From contig CP114060.1 of NCBI GenBank assembly GCA_026967495.1, positions 2,356,001 through 2,420,000 of the forward strand: a DNA stretch of 64,000 bases, in the 5' to 3' direction. Below the pieces are notes generated by a model. That model was not told the origin of the DNA, searched no databases, and saw nothing but the letters and a program-made list of their open reading frames with translations. Below are positions 53,912-61,970 of the stretch, piece after piece. This DNA is from Rouxiella badensis (GTDB lineage: Bacteria > Pseudomonadota > Gammaproteobacteria > Enterobacterales > Enterobacteriaceae). Both the position numbers and the translations under genes were made by a program. The stretch's first letter is position 1; each line of letters starts with the position of its first letter.

Positions 53912-55288
53912 ATGTCGCATAATCACACCGCTACTGTTGCTGCTGCACCTCGCGTGAAGCTTCGTCGTACCCTGACCTTAATGCAGGTCGTGATGATGGG
54001 CCTGGCCTATCTGCAGCCGATGACCATTTTCGACACCTTCGGCATTGTTACCAGCATGACCGACGGTCACGTCGCGACCGCGTACCTGTTCGCGCTCGTT
54101 GCCGTGCTTTTTACCGCCGTGAGCTACGGCAAGCTGGTTCAGCGTTTCCCGTCAGCGGCTTCTGCCTACACCTATGCGCAGAAGGCGATTAGCCCGCACG
54201 TGGGCTTCATGGTGGGCTGGTCGTCGCTGCTGGATTACCTGTTCATGCCGATGATCAACATCCTGTTGGCCAAAATCTATCTTGAGGCGATTTTCCCGGG
54301 CTTCCCTTCGTGGATCTGGGTTGTGGCGCTGGTAGGCCTGATGACGGCCTTTAACCTGCGCGGCATTAAGCTGGTTGCCAATATGAACAGCATCGTGGTG
54401 GTGGTTCAGGTGGCTATCATGGCGCTTATCGTTGGCTTGCTGATTTATGGCGTGTTCCATGGTCAAGGCACTGGCACGCTGGTGAGCAGCAAACCGTTCT
54501 GGTCCGAGAATGCGCATACCGTGCCGATGATTACCGGGGCGACGATTCTGTGCTTCTCGTTCCTGGGCTTCGACGGCATCAGTTCACTGTCTGAAGAAAC
54601 GCCAAACGCGGCTAAAGTTATCCCACGCGCGATCTTTTTGACCGCGCTTATCGGCGGCATTATCTTCGTGGTGGTGTCTTACTTCCTGCAGCTGTATTTC
54701 CCGGATATCTCTCGCTTCCACGATCCGGACGCGTCTCAGCCGGAGATCATGCTGTTTGTTGGCGGTAAGGTATTCCAGTTCGTTATCCTGTGCTTCTCCT
54801 GCGTGACCGTACTGGCATCAGGCATGGCGGCGCATGCCGGTGTTTCGCGTCTGCTGTACGTGATGGGCCGTGACGGCGTATTCCCAGAGAAAATCTTCGG
54901 TTTCGTTCACCCTACGTGGCGTACCCCGGCGTTTAACGTGGTGTTGGTTGGCCTGGTGGCGATGTCGGCGATTAGCTTTGATCTGGTGACCGCCACCGCG
55001 CTGATTAACTTTGGTGCGCTGGTGGCCTTTACCTTCGTTAACCTGTCGGTAATTTCCCAGTTCTACATTCGTGAAAAACGTAACCGCACGCTGCGTGACC
55101 ACATTCACTATCTGATTCTGCCGGTGATTGGTGCGCTGACCGTGGGTGCGCTGTGGTTGAACCTGGAAGCCAGCTCAATGACGCTGGGTCTGGTATGGGG
55201 CGCGATTGGCCTGTCTTATTTGGCCTTTATCACTCGCCGCTTCCGTCAGCCACCGCCGCAGATGAGCGAAGAAGTTGAAGTAATCTAA
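53912..55288 (+). CDS. plaP: Low-affinity putrescine importer PlaP
   Basis: The 458-residue APC-family permease has 12 membrane segments and matches PlaP (YeeF, 452 residues) closely: LAYLQPMTIFDTFGIVTSMTDGH, GATILCFSFLGFDGISSLSEET and FPDISRFHDPDASQPEIML. It takes up putrescine with protons. A strong GGGGAGG site precedes the ATG. Its partner sbcB converges from the right, as near E. coli sbcB-plaP. The nearby PuuA-like and PuuD-like genes suggest a polyamine-use cluster. Confidence 0.92.
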   Translation: MSHNHTATVAAAPRVKLRRTLTLMQVVMMGLAYLQPMTIFDTFGIVTSMTDGHVATAYLFALVAVLFTAVSYGKLVQRFPSAASAYTYAQKAISPHVGFMVGWSSLLDYLFMPMINILLAKIYLEAIFPGFPSWIWVVALVGLMTAFNLRGIKLVANMNSIVVVVQVAIMALIVGLLIYGVFHGQGTGTLVSSKPFWSENAHTVPMITGATILCFSFLGFDGISSLSEETPNAAKVIPRAIFLTALIGGIIFVVVSYFLQLYFPDISRFHDPDASQPEIMLFVGGKVFQFVILCFSCVTVLASGMAAHAGVSRLLYVMGRDGVFPEKIFGFVHPTWRTPAFNVVLVGLVAMSAISFDLVTATALINFGALVAFTFVNLSVISQFYIREKRNRTLRDHIHYLILPVIGALTVGALWLNLEASSMTLGLVWGAIGLSYLAFITRRFRQPPPQMSEEVEVI

Positions 55289-55312
55289 TCTGTTTAGCGG
55301 TTTATGCGTAAA

Positions 55313-55342
55313 GAAAAAGGGACTCGATTGAGTCCCTTTTTG
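55313..55342. terminator. Bidirectional terminator between plaP and sbcB
   Basis: AAAAAGGGACTC and GAGTCCCTTTTT form a stem over a GATT loop between convergent genes. Confidence 0.93.
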
Positions 55343-55356
55343 CGTTGGTAAGCGCG

Positions 55357-56787
55357 TTAGCCGACCAGTTTTTTACCGTAGTCGAACAGCTGTTTGAGCA
55401 GGGCGGTTTTCTCCGCATCTTCTTCATGCAGGTTATACAGTGACTCGAGCTGGAGGATATAATCCTGAACGCGCTCGGCGCTCAGCGCCTCCTGACGATG
55501 GGTAAGCCAACGACGCTGCTCGTCGTCATTCAGCGTGTGTGGATAGTTGCGCGCCCGGAAACGGAACAACAGCTTTTCGAGACGGGAGTCCTGGAACTTA
55601 AGGTCAAGCGCAGGCAGGTTTTCCGCTGCGGTCTGCTGGATTATGCGCATCGTTGCGCGATCGGCATCACCAAAGAAGCCGTCATAGAGCCGTGCATCGA
55701 CATCCTGTGAAGGAGTAAATGGCTCAGCTTCGGCGTACAGCGCCACCACTTTTTCACGTACTTGACTGTTCTGGCGCAGCAGCTGCAAGTTTTGCAGACA
55801 GCGGTCCCGGTCAATATCCAAACGCTCGGCGTTTTCGGGCAACAAGGTCTTGGCAGGGGCCAGAATCGGGCATTTATTGGTGTGCAGCAGCTTAATAGGC
55901 AGCGGAGACTGACCCGGCAGCAGGTCACCGCGACGGCTATACAGACGTTCGCGCATCTGGTCAGAGTCCAGTTCGAGCAGAGGCGTCATATCCCCCGCCA
56001 AATCACAGACAATCACCGCATTTTTATTTTCCGGATGCCACGCCAGCGGCGCAACCCAGCTGGTATTACCGCGTGCAGCACCAAACATACCGGAGACGTG
56101 GACCAGTGGCGTCATGGTCGGAATATCGATTAACGCGTTGATTTTGTGTTTATTGCGATGTTCAAGCAGGTAGTCGAACAGTCGCGGCTGAGCCTGTTTC
56201 ACCAGACGCGCCATGGCAATGGTGGCGTAGACGTCAGACATCGCGTCGTGGGCGTTCTCGTGCTCAACGCCGTTGGCGCGGGTGAGATGCTCAAGGCGGA
56301 AGCTTGGGAACCCTTCCTCGTTCTCCGGCCAGTTAATGCCGTCGGGACGCAGCGCATAGCAGGCGCGCATTACGTCGAGAAGATCCCAGCGAGAATTTCC
56401 ATTTTGCCAGCTATAGGCGTAAGGATCGTAGAAGTTACGGTAAAAAATATTACGGCTGACTTCATCATCAAAGCGAATATTGTTATAACCCACGATGCAG
56501 GTGCCGGGCACGCTGAAGGCCTGATGGATCTGCGCGGTAAAATCGGCCTCGTTCAGCCCTTTGGCCTGCGCGAGCTGCGGGGTAATGCCGGTGATCATCA
56601 CCGCTTCAGGCTGCGGCAGATAGTCGTCAGAAGGGCGACAGTAGATAACCAGAGGTTCTTCGATAATATTGAAATCAGCGTCAGTACGTATGCCAGCGAA
56701 CTGCGCAGGGCGGTCCAGCGCCGGGTGGGTGCCGAAAGTCTCATAGTCGTGAAAGTAGAAAGTGGGCTGAACGCTTTTGTCTCGCAT
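55357..56787 (-). CDS. sbcB: Exonuclease I (SbcB)
   Basis: The 476-residue DEDDh-type 3'-5' single-strand exonuclease has E. coli length (475). The first acidic motif FHDYETFG, the second GYNNIRFDDE and a His/Asp pair in HENAHDAMSDVYAT are present. It acts in mismatch repair and recombination and binds SSB. It stands alone with a convergent plaP. Confidence 0.96.
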   Translation of the reverse strand: MRDKSVQPTFYFHDYETFGTHPALDRPAQFAGIRTDADFNIIEEPLVIYCRPSDDYLPQPEAVMITGITPQLAQAKGLNEADFTAQIHQAFSVPGTCIVGYNNIRFDDEVSRNIFYRNFYDPYAYSWQNGNSRWDLLDVMRACYALRPDGINWPENEEGFPSFRLEHLTRANGVEHENAHDAMSDVYATIAMARLVKQAQPRLFDYLLEHRNKHKINALIDIPTMTPLVHVSGMFGAARGNTSWVAPLAWHPENKNAVIVCDLAGDMTPLLELDSDQMRERLYSRRGDLLPGQSPLPIKLLHTNKCPILAPAKTLLPENAERLDIDRDRCLQNLQLLRQNSQVREKVVALYAEAEPFTPSQDVDARLYDGFFGDADRATMRIIQQTAAENLPALDLKFQDSRLEKLLFRFRARNYPHTLNDDEQRRWLTHRQEALSAERVQDYILQLESLYNLHEEDAEKTALLKQLFDYGKKLVG

Positions 56788-57050
56788 TGCGGGTTAAGGC
56801 CTTAATCTGAATTTAATTGTCTTGTAAAACATGCCGTTAAAAAATCACCTGGTTGGCGTATTTCTCAGCCATTGTGATCAATAATCAGAGAAAACAGGCT
56901 GGGCTGAGAGTGACGGTCTGGAGGTAAGGATACCACCTCTGGGCGGGTTGGCCTTCTAATTTCGTTTTCGCTGCGATGTCCATAGCACTGCTATTTTTAG
57001 CCGATATCCAGGTTCCTGACACCGGCTCGATAGAATATCGACGAACGATG

Positions 57051-57347
57051 TCAGGCTTTTTTCTGTTGCAATGTGTCATGTTGCTCGAGTTCATAATCGA
57101 TAAACGCGCCTACCATGGTGCGATAGACCTTCTCGATAATGACTTCGGGAAGCCCTGCTTCGGTGGCCTGTTTACGCACTTTATCGATAACCTGCTGGAC
57201 CCGGTCAGGAGCACGAACGGACGCGTGGTCGGTTTTAAAAGCGGCAGCGGCTTTGACGCACTCGCTGCGTTGGGCGATCAATTTAACCAATTCACTATCA
57301 ATTTGATCGATGCGATTTCTAACGTCATCTATTGACGAAAAATTCAT
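57051..57347 (-). CDS. Chorismate mutase type II, PchB-like (98 aa)
   Basis: The 98-residue all-helical AroQ-type protein has the pattern IDxIDSELVKLIAQRSECVKAAAAFK and later APDRVQQVIDKVRKQA. It lacks fused dehydrogenase or dehydratase domains. The stretch after AFK is like isochorismate pyruvate lyase PchB. It may make prephenate or salicylate. No isochorismate synthase is nearby, so its role is undetermined. A GATGGA site precedes the start. Confidence 0.8.
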   Translation of the reverse strand: MNFSSIDDVRNRIDQIDSELVKLIAQRSECVKAAAAFKTDHASVRAPDRVQQVIDKVRKQATEAGLPEVIIEKVYRTMVGAFIDYELEQHDTLQQKKA

Positions 57348-57474
57348 TTTTAATCCATCTAACTAGTACATGAGTTCGTTAGATTACCTAAAATTTCGAT
57401 TAAATCCAGTGTTGAACCAAAAAGGGAGCAGGGGAGAGTTCGGGGATACCGGCTATATTAAGCCGGTCATTTAA

Positions 57475-57567
57475 CAGGTTTTCAGCTTCAGCGAGACGGT
57501 TGAGGCGTTTAAACCGCTTTCACGTGGTGCATTAGGTAAAATCGTTATCAAGATTGACAGCGAGTGA
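57475..57567 (+). pseudogene. C-terminal remnant of a zinc-type alcohol dehydrogenase/quinone reductase
   Basis: About 30 codons read QVFSFSETVEAFKPLSRGA then LGKIVIKIDSE and a TGA. This is the typical end of MDR-family (zinc-type) alcohol dehydrogenases or quinone reductases, where AF...GKIVIKI is the last strand. An in-frame stop just upstream and the lack of the rest of the gene show it is a truncated relic. Its terminator survives downstream. Confidence 0.65.
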
Positions 57568-57576
57568 AGCGTAAAC

Positions 57577-57646
57577 GCTCAGTCCGGTGAAGGATTTTGG
57601 ATACGGTGCGATTAATCACATCGCGCCAACCGGACTGAGCTTTTTT
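57577..57646 (+). terminator. Long-loop terminator hairpin after the dehydrogenase remnant
   Basis: Twelve-base perfect arms (GCTCAGTCCGGT and its complement) are followed by six T. The 40-base loop can form an inner hairpin (GGTGCGAT/ATCGCGCC). It probably ended the lost dehydrogenase gene and is now also close to the mesD 3' end. Confidence 0.75.
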
Positions 57647-57670
57647 AAAATGAGCTACTTTTTGGCAAGC

Positions 57671-58703
57671 TTATTTGTTCGAAAGTTCTTTTCGAACAAT
57701 ATGTGCGCCTAAACTTAACGCATTCAGCTTGCCTCTTGCGACTCGACGCGGTAACGGGGTCATGCCACAGTTGGTGCTAGGGTAGAGCTTGTCTGCATCA
57801 ACAAACTGTAGCGCTTTGCGCAGAGTATCGGCGACTTCTTCTGGTGTCTCAATGTTATGGGTTGCCACATCGATAGCCCCAACCATAACTTTTTTGCCTC
57901 GAATCAGCTCAATCAGATCCATTGGCACGCGAGAGTTTTGACACTCTAGTGAAATGATATCGATGCTAGATTTTTGCAGTTTAGGGAAGATTTCTTCGTA
58001 CTGTCTCCATTCTGTCCCCAGTGTCTTTTTCCAATCGGTATTGGCCTTGATGCCGTAGCCATAGCAAATATGCACAGCGGTTTCGCATTTAAGACCTTCA
58101 ACTGCTCGTTCTAACGCGGCAATGCCCCAATCATTCACCTCGTCAAAGAACACATTAAACGCTGGCTCATCAAATTGGATGATATCAACACCGGCAGCCT
58201 CGAGTTCTTTGGCTTCTTGATTAAGGATCTTGGCGAATTCCCAGGCCAGTTTTTCGCGACTTTTGTAGTGGCTATCATACAGGGTGTCGATCATGGTCAT
58301 TGGACCTGGCAGAAGCCCATTTAATCGGTTGCTTGGTTTGCTGACGTAAAAACTTGGCATCTTCCACAAAAACGGGCTTTTGGCGGCTCACTGCACCCAC
58401 GACCGTCGGGACACTCGCATCGTAACGATTACGAATTCTTACCGTCTCACGTTTCTCAAAATCAACGCCGCTGAGGTGCTCAATAAATGTAGTCACAAAA
58501 TGTTGACGCGTTTGCTCGCCATCGCTGACGATATCAATACCTGCCTGGAGCTGATCCTGTAGGCACAAACGCAGCGCATCCTGTTTGCCATCAATTAGTT
58601 CTTCATCTTGCAATTTCCAAGGTGACCAAAGTGTCTCAGGCTGTGCAAGCCATGAAGGTTTAGGCAAACTGCCCGCAGTCGAAGTAGGTAACAAAATTTT
58701 CAT
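57671..58703 (-). pseudogene. mesD: Folate-independent methionine synthase MesD (MetE C-terminal-like), frameshifted
   Basis: Two frames cover about 343 residues of a stand-alone MetE C-terminal-type (cobalamin-independent methionine synthase) domain. The N-terminal frame begins MKILLPTSTAGSLPKPSWLAQ. An extra G (CCC at 58316-58318) shifts the frame; removal gives ...QPIKWLLPGPMTMIDTLYDSHY. Zinc-ligand regions HICYGYG and NCGMTPLP are visible. The MetE N-terminal domain is absent. The adjoining DUF1852 gene identifies it as the MesD type, which depends on MesX and does not use methyl-folate. The pair likely forms methionine from homocysteine with an unknown methyl donor. Confidence 0.85.
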
Positions 58704-58730
58704 AATAAATGACCTTGTGTTTTTAGTTAA

Positions 58731-59714
58731 TCAAAGAGCGTAATGAGCAGACCATTGTTCAAGAATAGTTTGGTACGGTTTGATGAAGTATTCTTCAGTA
58801 AACTTTCCCTGCTCAATGGCTAAGCGGCTACGTTCTTCTCGATCATAAACAATTTCAGTTAATGTATGATCCTGGTTATTCAAATTTGGCTGGTATTCTT
58901 TTCCTGCCGGGGAATTGGCATTATAGATCTCAGGTCGGTAAATCCTTTGGAAAGTTTCCATCGTACTGATAGTACCGAGAAGTTCAAGATCGGTGTAATC
59001 ACTAATGAGATCACCAGAAAAATAAAACGCTAAAGGTGCTACGCTATTGGAAGGCATAAAATAGCGCGCCTGCAACCCCATTTTATTGAAATATTGGTCA
59101 GTCAAGGACAGTTCATTTTGCTGATATTCAACGCCCAATACAGGGTGCTGATAGTCAGTCTGATGATAGGTGTTTTTACTTGAAACACTCAGGCATATAA
59201 CCGGTTGCTTACTAAAGTGCTTTTTGTAAGCCTCTGAATTGACGAAACATTTAAATATATTTCCGTGCAGGTCGCCAAAGTTCTCTGGAATGTTAAACGT
59301 CGACTGATTCTTGTTATGCTCAGAGAGTAATACACTAAAATCATAATCTCGCACATAAGAGGAGAAATTATTCCCTACAATCCCTTCGGTACGTTGATGC
59401 GTTTTTTTATCAACAATATTCGTTTTCAATATTTCGATAGCTGGGAAAGTCTTCCTTTTGCCTTCAATATCAATATTCAGCTCAACGGAAATAATTTCAA
59501 GTTCGACAGAATAACGATCGCCATTAGGGTTATTTTCATGCGCCAGGGAATTGAAACGATTATCAATCATCGTTAAGGCGTTACGCAGATTCTCTTGACG
59601 TTTCTCCCCTCTGGCTAAATTAGCAAAGTTGGTCGTGAGACGCGTATTTTCAGATGGGTTATAATTCTCATCGAAAGAAATGCTCTTAATCGTAAATGTA
59701 AAATCGTTATTCAT
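58731..59714 (-). CDS. mesX: MesX, DUF1852 partner of MesD
   Basis: The 327-residue DUF1852 protein begins MNNDFTFTIKSISFDENYNPSENTR, a characteristic family start. Genes of this family almost always lie beside mesD and are needed for MesD activity, which also requires oxygen in organisms studied. It ends 27 bases upstream of mesD and is probably cotranscribed. Codon use and base composition are more AT-rich than in neighbouring core genes, which hints at acquisition by transfer. Confidence 0.85.
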   Translation of the reverse strand: MNNDFTFTIKSISFDENYNPSENTRLTTNFANLARGEKRQENLRNALTMIDNRFNSLAHENNPNGDRYSVELEIISVELNIDIEGKRKTFPAIEILKTNIVDKKTHQRTEGIVGNNFSSYVRDYDFSVLLSEHNKNQSTFNIPENFGDLHGNIFKCFVNSEAYKKHFSKQPVICLSVSSKNTYHQTDYQHPVLGVEYQQNELSLTDQYFNKMGLQARYFMPSNSVAPLAFYFSGDLISDYTDLELLGTISTMETFQRIYRPEIYNANSPAGKEYQPNLNNQDHTLTEIVYDREERSRLAIEQGKFTEEYFIKPYQTILEQWSAHYAL

Positions 59715-60013
59715 CGTGATCTGGTATCCTAATTTCTGATATGAAACCTGAATTTACGTCTTGCTTTTTCAGGATTTCCAATTTTTTGTTTTATGGCTTT
59801 CTTATTCAGTGGACTAGCTATTGTCTACAGCCAATAATAATGTGTATTTTATGCCAGAGTCGTTGATTGAGGAAAAGTGATTTAATTTCATTGAAACATG
59901 AGGCATGTTCATGATCTGCTGTAAAGGCAGGACTGACGTTGTTACAGGAGGGTCTCTCCCACGGGATCCACGTGGAACCCATGGGGTCAAGAGCGGCTAA
60001 CTGGCTGGATGTA

Positions 60014-60357
60014 CTACTTTTTATTCAACATCGATTTTAAATCGGCAAAGGGATTATAGGTTGCCGCGGCAACATCTTTTGCGCGTCCTCTCCCGCAACG
60101 ACGTTTGTACCATACTGGTCAGCTTCGGTGTACTTCGAGTGTTCGTGATCGTGACAATACAGACACAATAATTCCCAGTTGCTGCCATCCTCCGGGTTAT
60201 TGGTATGATCGTGATCGATGTGGTGAACCGTTAATTCACGCAGGTTTGAATACACAAACTCTCGCGAGCAGCGTCCACACACCCACGGATAGAGTTTTAA
60301 TGCTTTCTCACGGTAGCCGCTTTCCATCCGTGCGTAATTTCTTGGGATCAATGCCAT
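60014..60357 (-). pseudogene. yajD: HNH nuclease-family protein YajD, frameshifted near C-terminus
   Basis: From ATG 60357 the frame reads MALIPRNYARMESGYREKAL...CGRCSREFVYSNLRELTVHHIDHDHTNNPEDGSNW, almost identical to E. coli YajD and holding the HNH His-His and zinc cysteines (CGRC, CLYC). After EDAQK a missing A in a four-base run (T at 60077-60080) shifts the frame. With five, the end reads DVAAATYNPFADLKSMLNKK, the family tail, and stops at 60014. About 114 residues. A putative HNH endonuclease of unknown role. Confidence 0.9.
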
Positions 60358-60712
60358 TGCCGATATCACCTGTCATAGAGAGATTTCTTACCTTTGATAT
60401 AAGCAGGCTAGCCTGCTTAACAGAGGACTTCAAGTGGCAGAATAAGTCCCCTGGCACCGAAGTCGACCATAAGCTGGAGGTTTTCCTACTCATTGAACGC
60501 CTTCAGCCGCTACGGGGGTCGGAACAGTAAATAATTTATTGCTTATAGGGACGGGGCTTGAGATGTGCTATACCTCGATGAATCAGTTTGTTATCGCAGT
60601 CACAGTATAAATGGAAGTCATACCTCTATAAACTTAAGCCAACAGACCCGCCTTACAATCGCCGGTTAACCTAGTGTGACACTCTGTATGCCTACACAAT
60701 AGGAAGATTATT
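60358..60712. other. Divergent gap between yajD and the extradiol dioxygenase gene
   Basis: It contains a 20-base perfect palindrome at 60400-60419 and the promoter region of the dioxygenase. No gene is evident. Confidence 0.45.
60400..60419. repeat. 20-base perfect palindrome upstream of yajD
   Basis: The sequence reads the same on both strands (TAAGCAGGCT then its complement) with no loop. It is 43 bases upstream of yajD and about 290 bases upstream of the dioxygenase. A repressor operator is possible. Confidence 0.6.
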
Positions 60713-61708
60713 ATGGCGCAGCAACTTCCAGAACCCTGCTATGACATTGCACATCTGGCCCACGTTGAAATGTACACGGACAAATTTGAAGAGAGCCTCG
60801 ATTTCTTCGTCAATGTATATGGCCTTACCGTTTCGGCTCAGGATGAGAATCATGCATGGTTGCGAGCCTGGGATGACTACGAATTCCATTCCTTGAAACT
60901 CACGCGCCACCACACCACCGGCGTTGGACATATCGCATATCGTGCCTCCTCGGAAGCGGCGTTGATGCGCCGTGTTGCAGCTGTCGAAGCCAGCAAATAT
61001 GAAGTGATTGGATGGGTGGACGACGACCAGGGGCACGGTCGGGCCTTCCGCTTTGCGGACCCTTTCGGCCACGTATTCGAGATTTACTATGACACCGTGC
61101 GCTATGTGGCCGAGGGGAGTGAACGCCCGGCGCTTAAAAACCTGGCGCAGCGCTATCATGGACGTGGAGCCTCTCCTCGCCGTTTAGATCACCTTAATCT
61201 GCTGGCGGCAGACGTAAGCGAATTCAAAAACTTTATGGAGCTTTGCCTCGGCTCGCGAGTAACCGAGATGATTCAGCTGGACAACGGCCGCATCGGCGGC
61301 TGCTGGTTTACCATCAATAATAAAACCTACGATTTGGCCTGTACCGAAGAGCATGGTGGCGGCAATGCTCGTCTTCATCACGTCACCTACGCGACAGACA
61401 CCCGTGAAGACATTCTTCGTGCTGCCGATATCTTTTTAGAAAATGGCGTACACATTGAGACCGGCCCACATAAGCATGCAATTCAGGGCACGTTCTTCCT
61501 TTATGTCTGGGAGCCCGCGGGCAACCGCGTGGAGCTGGCAAACTCAGGCGCTCGCCTGATTCTGGCACCCGATTGGCAAACCGTGGTATGGACAGAAGCC
61601 GAGCGTAAGAAAGGGCAGGCATGGGGGACTCAAGACCATCGAAACCTTCCATACCCACGGTACGCCGCCAGTGCCAAAGCACTTAAAAGAGTAATCGACG
61701 CTTGTTGA
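60713..61708 (+). CDS. Catechol 2,3-dioxygenase-type extradiol dioxygenase
   Basis: The 331-residue two-domain vicinal oxygen chelate protein has metal ligands in the C-terminal half: H160 in LDHLNLL, H222/H223 in RLHHVTYAT and E274 in NRVELAN. The ending WEPAGNRVELANSGA is typical. It would cleave a catechol next to the hydroxyls using Fe(II) and oxygen. No ring hydroxylase, semialdehyde dehydrogenase or hydrolase is adjacent, so its substrate is unclear. An AGGAAG site precedes the ATG. Confidence 0.88.
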   Translation: MAQQLPEPCYDIAHLAHVEMYTDKFEESLDFFVNVYGLTVSAQDENHAWLRAWDDYEFHSLKLTRHHTTGVGHIAYRASSEAALMRRVAAVEASKYEVIGWVDDDQGHGRAFRFADPFGHVFEIYYDTVRYVAEGSERPALKNLAQRYHGRGASPRRLDHLNLLAADVSEFKNFMELCLGSRVTEMIQLDNGRIGGCWFTINNKTYDLACTEEHGGGNARLHHVTYATDTREDILRAADIFLENGVHIETGPHKHAIQGTFFLYVWEPAGNRVELANSGARLILAPDWQTVVWTEAERKKGQAWGTQDHRNLPYPRYAASAKALKRVIDAC

Positions 61709-61970
61709 ATTCTGCCCTGCACAGCAGGGCAGAGCCTCTTCCCCCATTACGCAGCGTTAACCCGCCAGGACCCTGGTGCATTTTCATCGCGACTCCAATT
61801 TCTTTCCCCTGCCGTAGGCAATCGCCGGTCAAACGAACTACCGCCAAGAGATTATTAATCTTATTTAAATATCCCCCCTATAAGCGAAAGTTCTTAGTTA
61901 GAACGCCAAAGTTCTCTAGGATTTGTTTGCTATTGTTCGCCGGTCAATAATTTTAGGAAAATAACCGACG

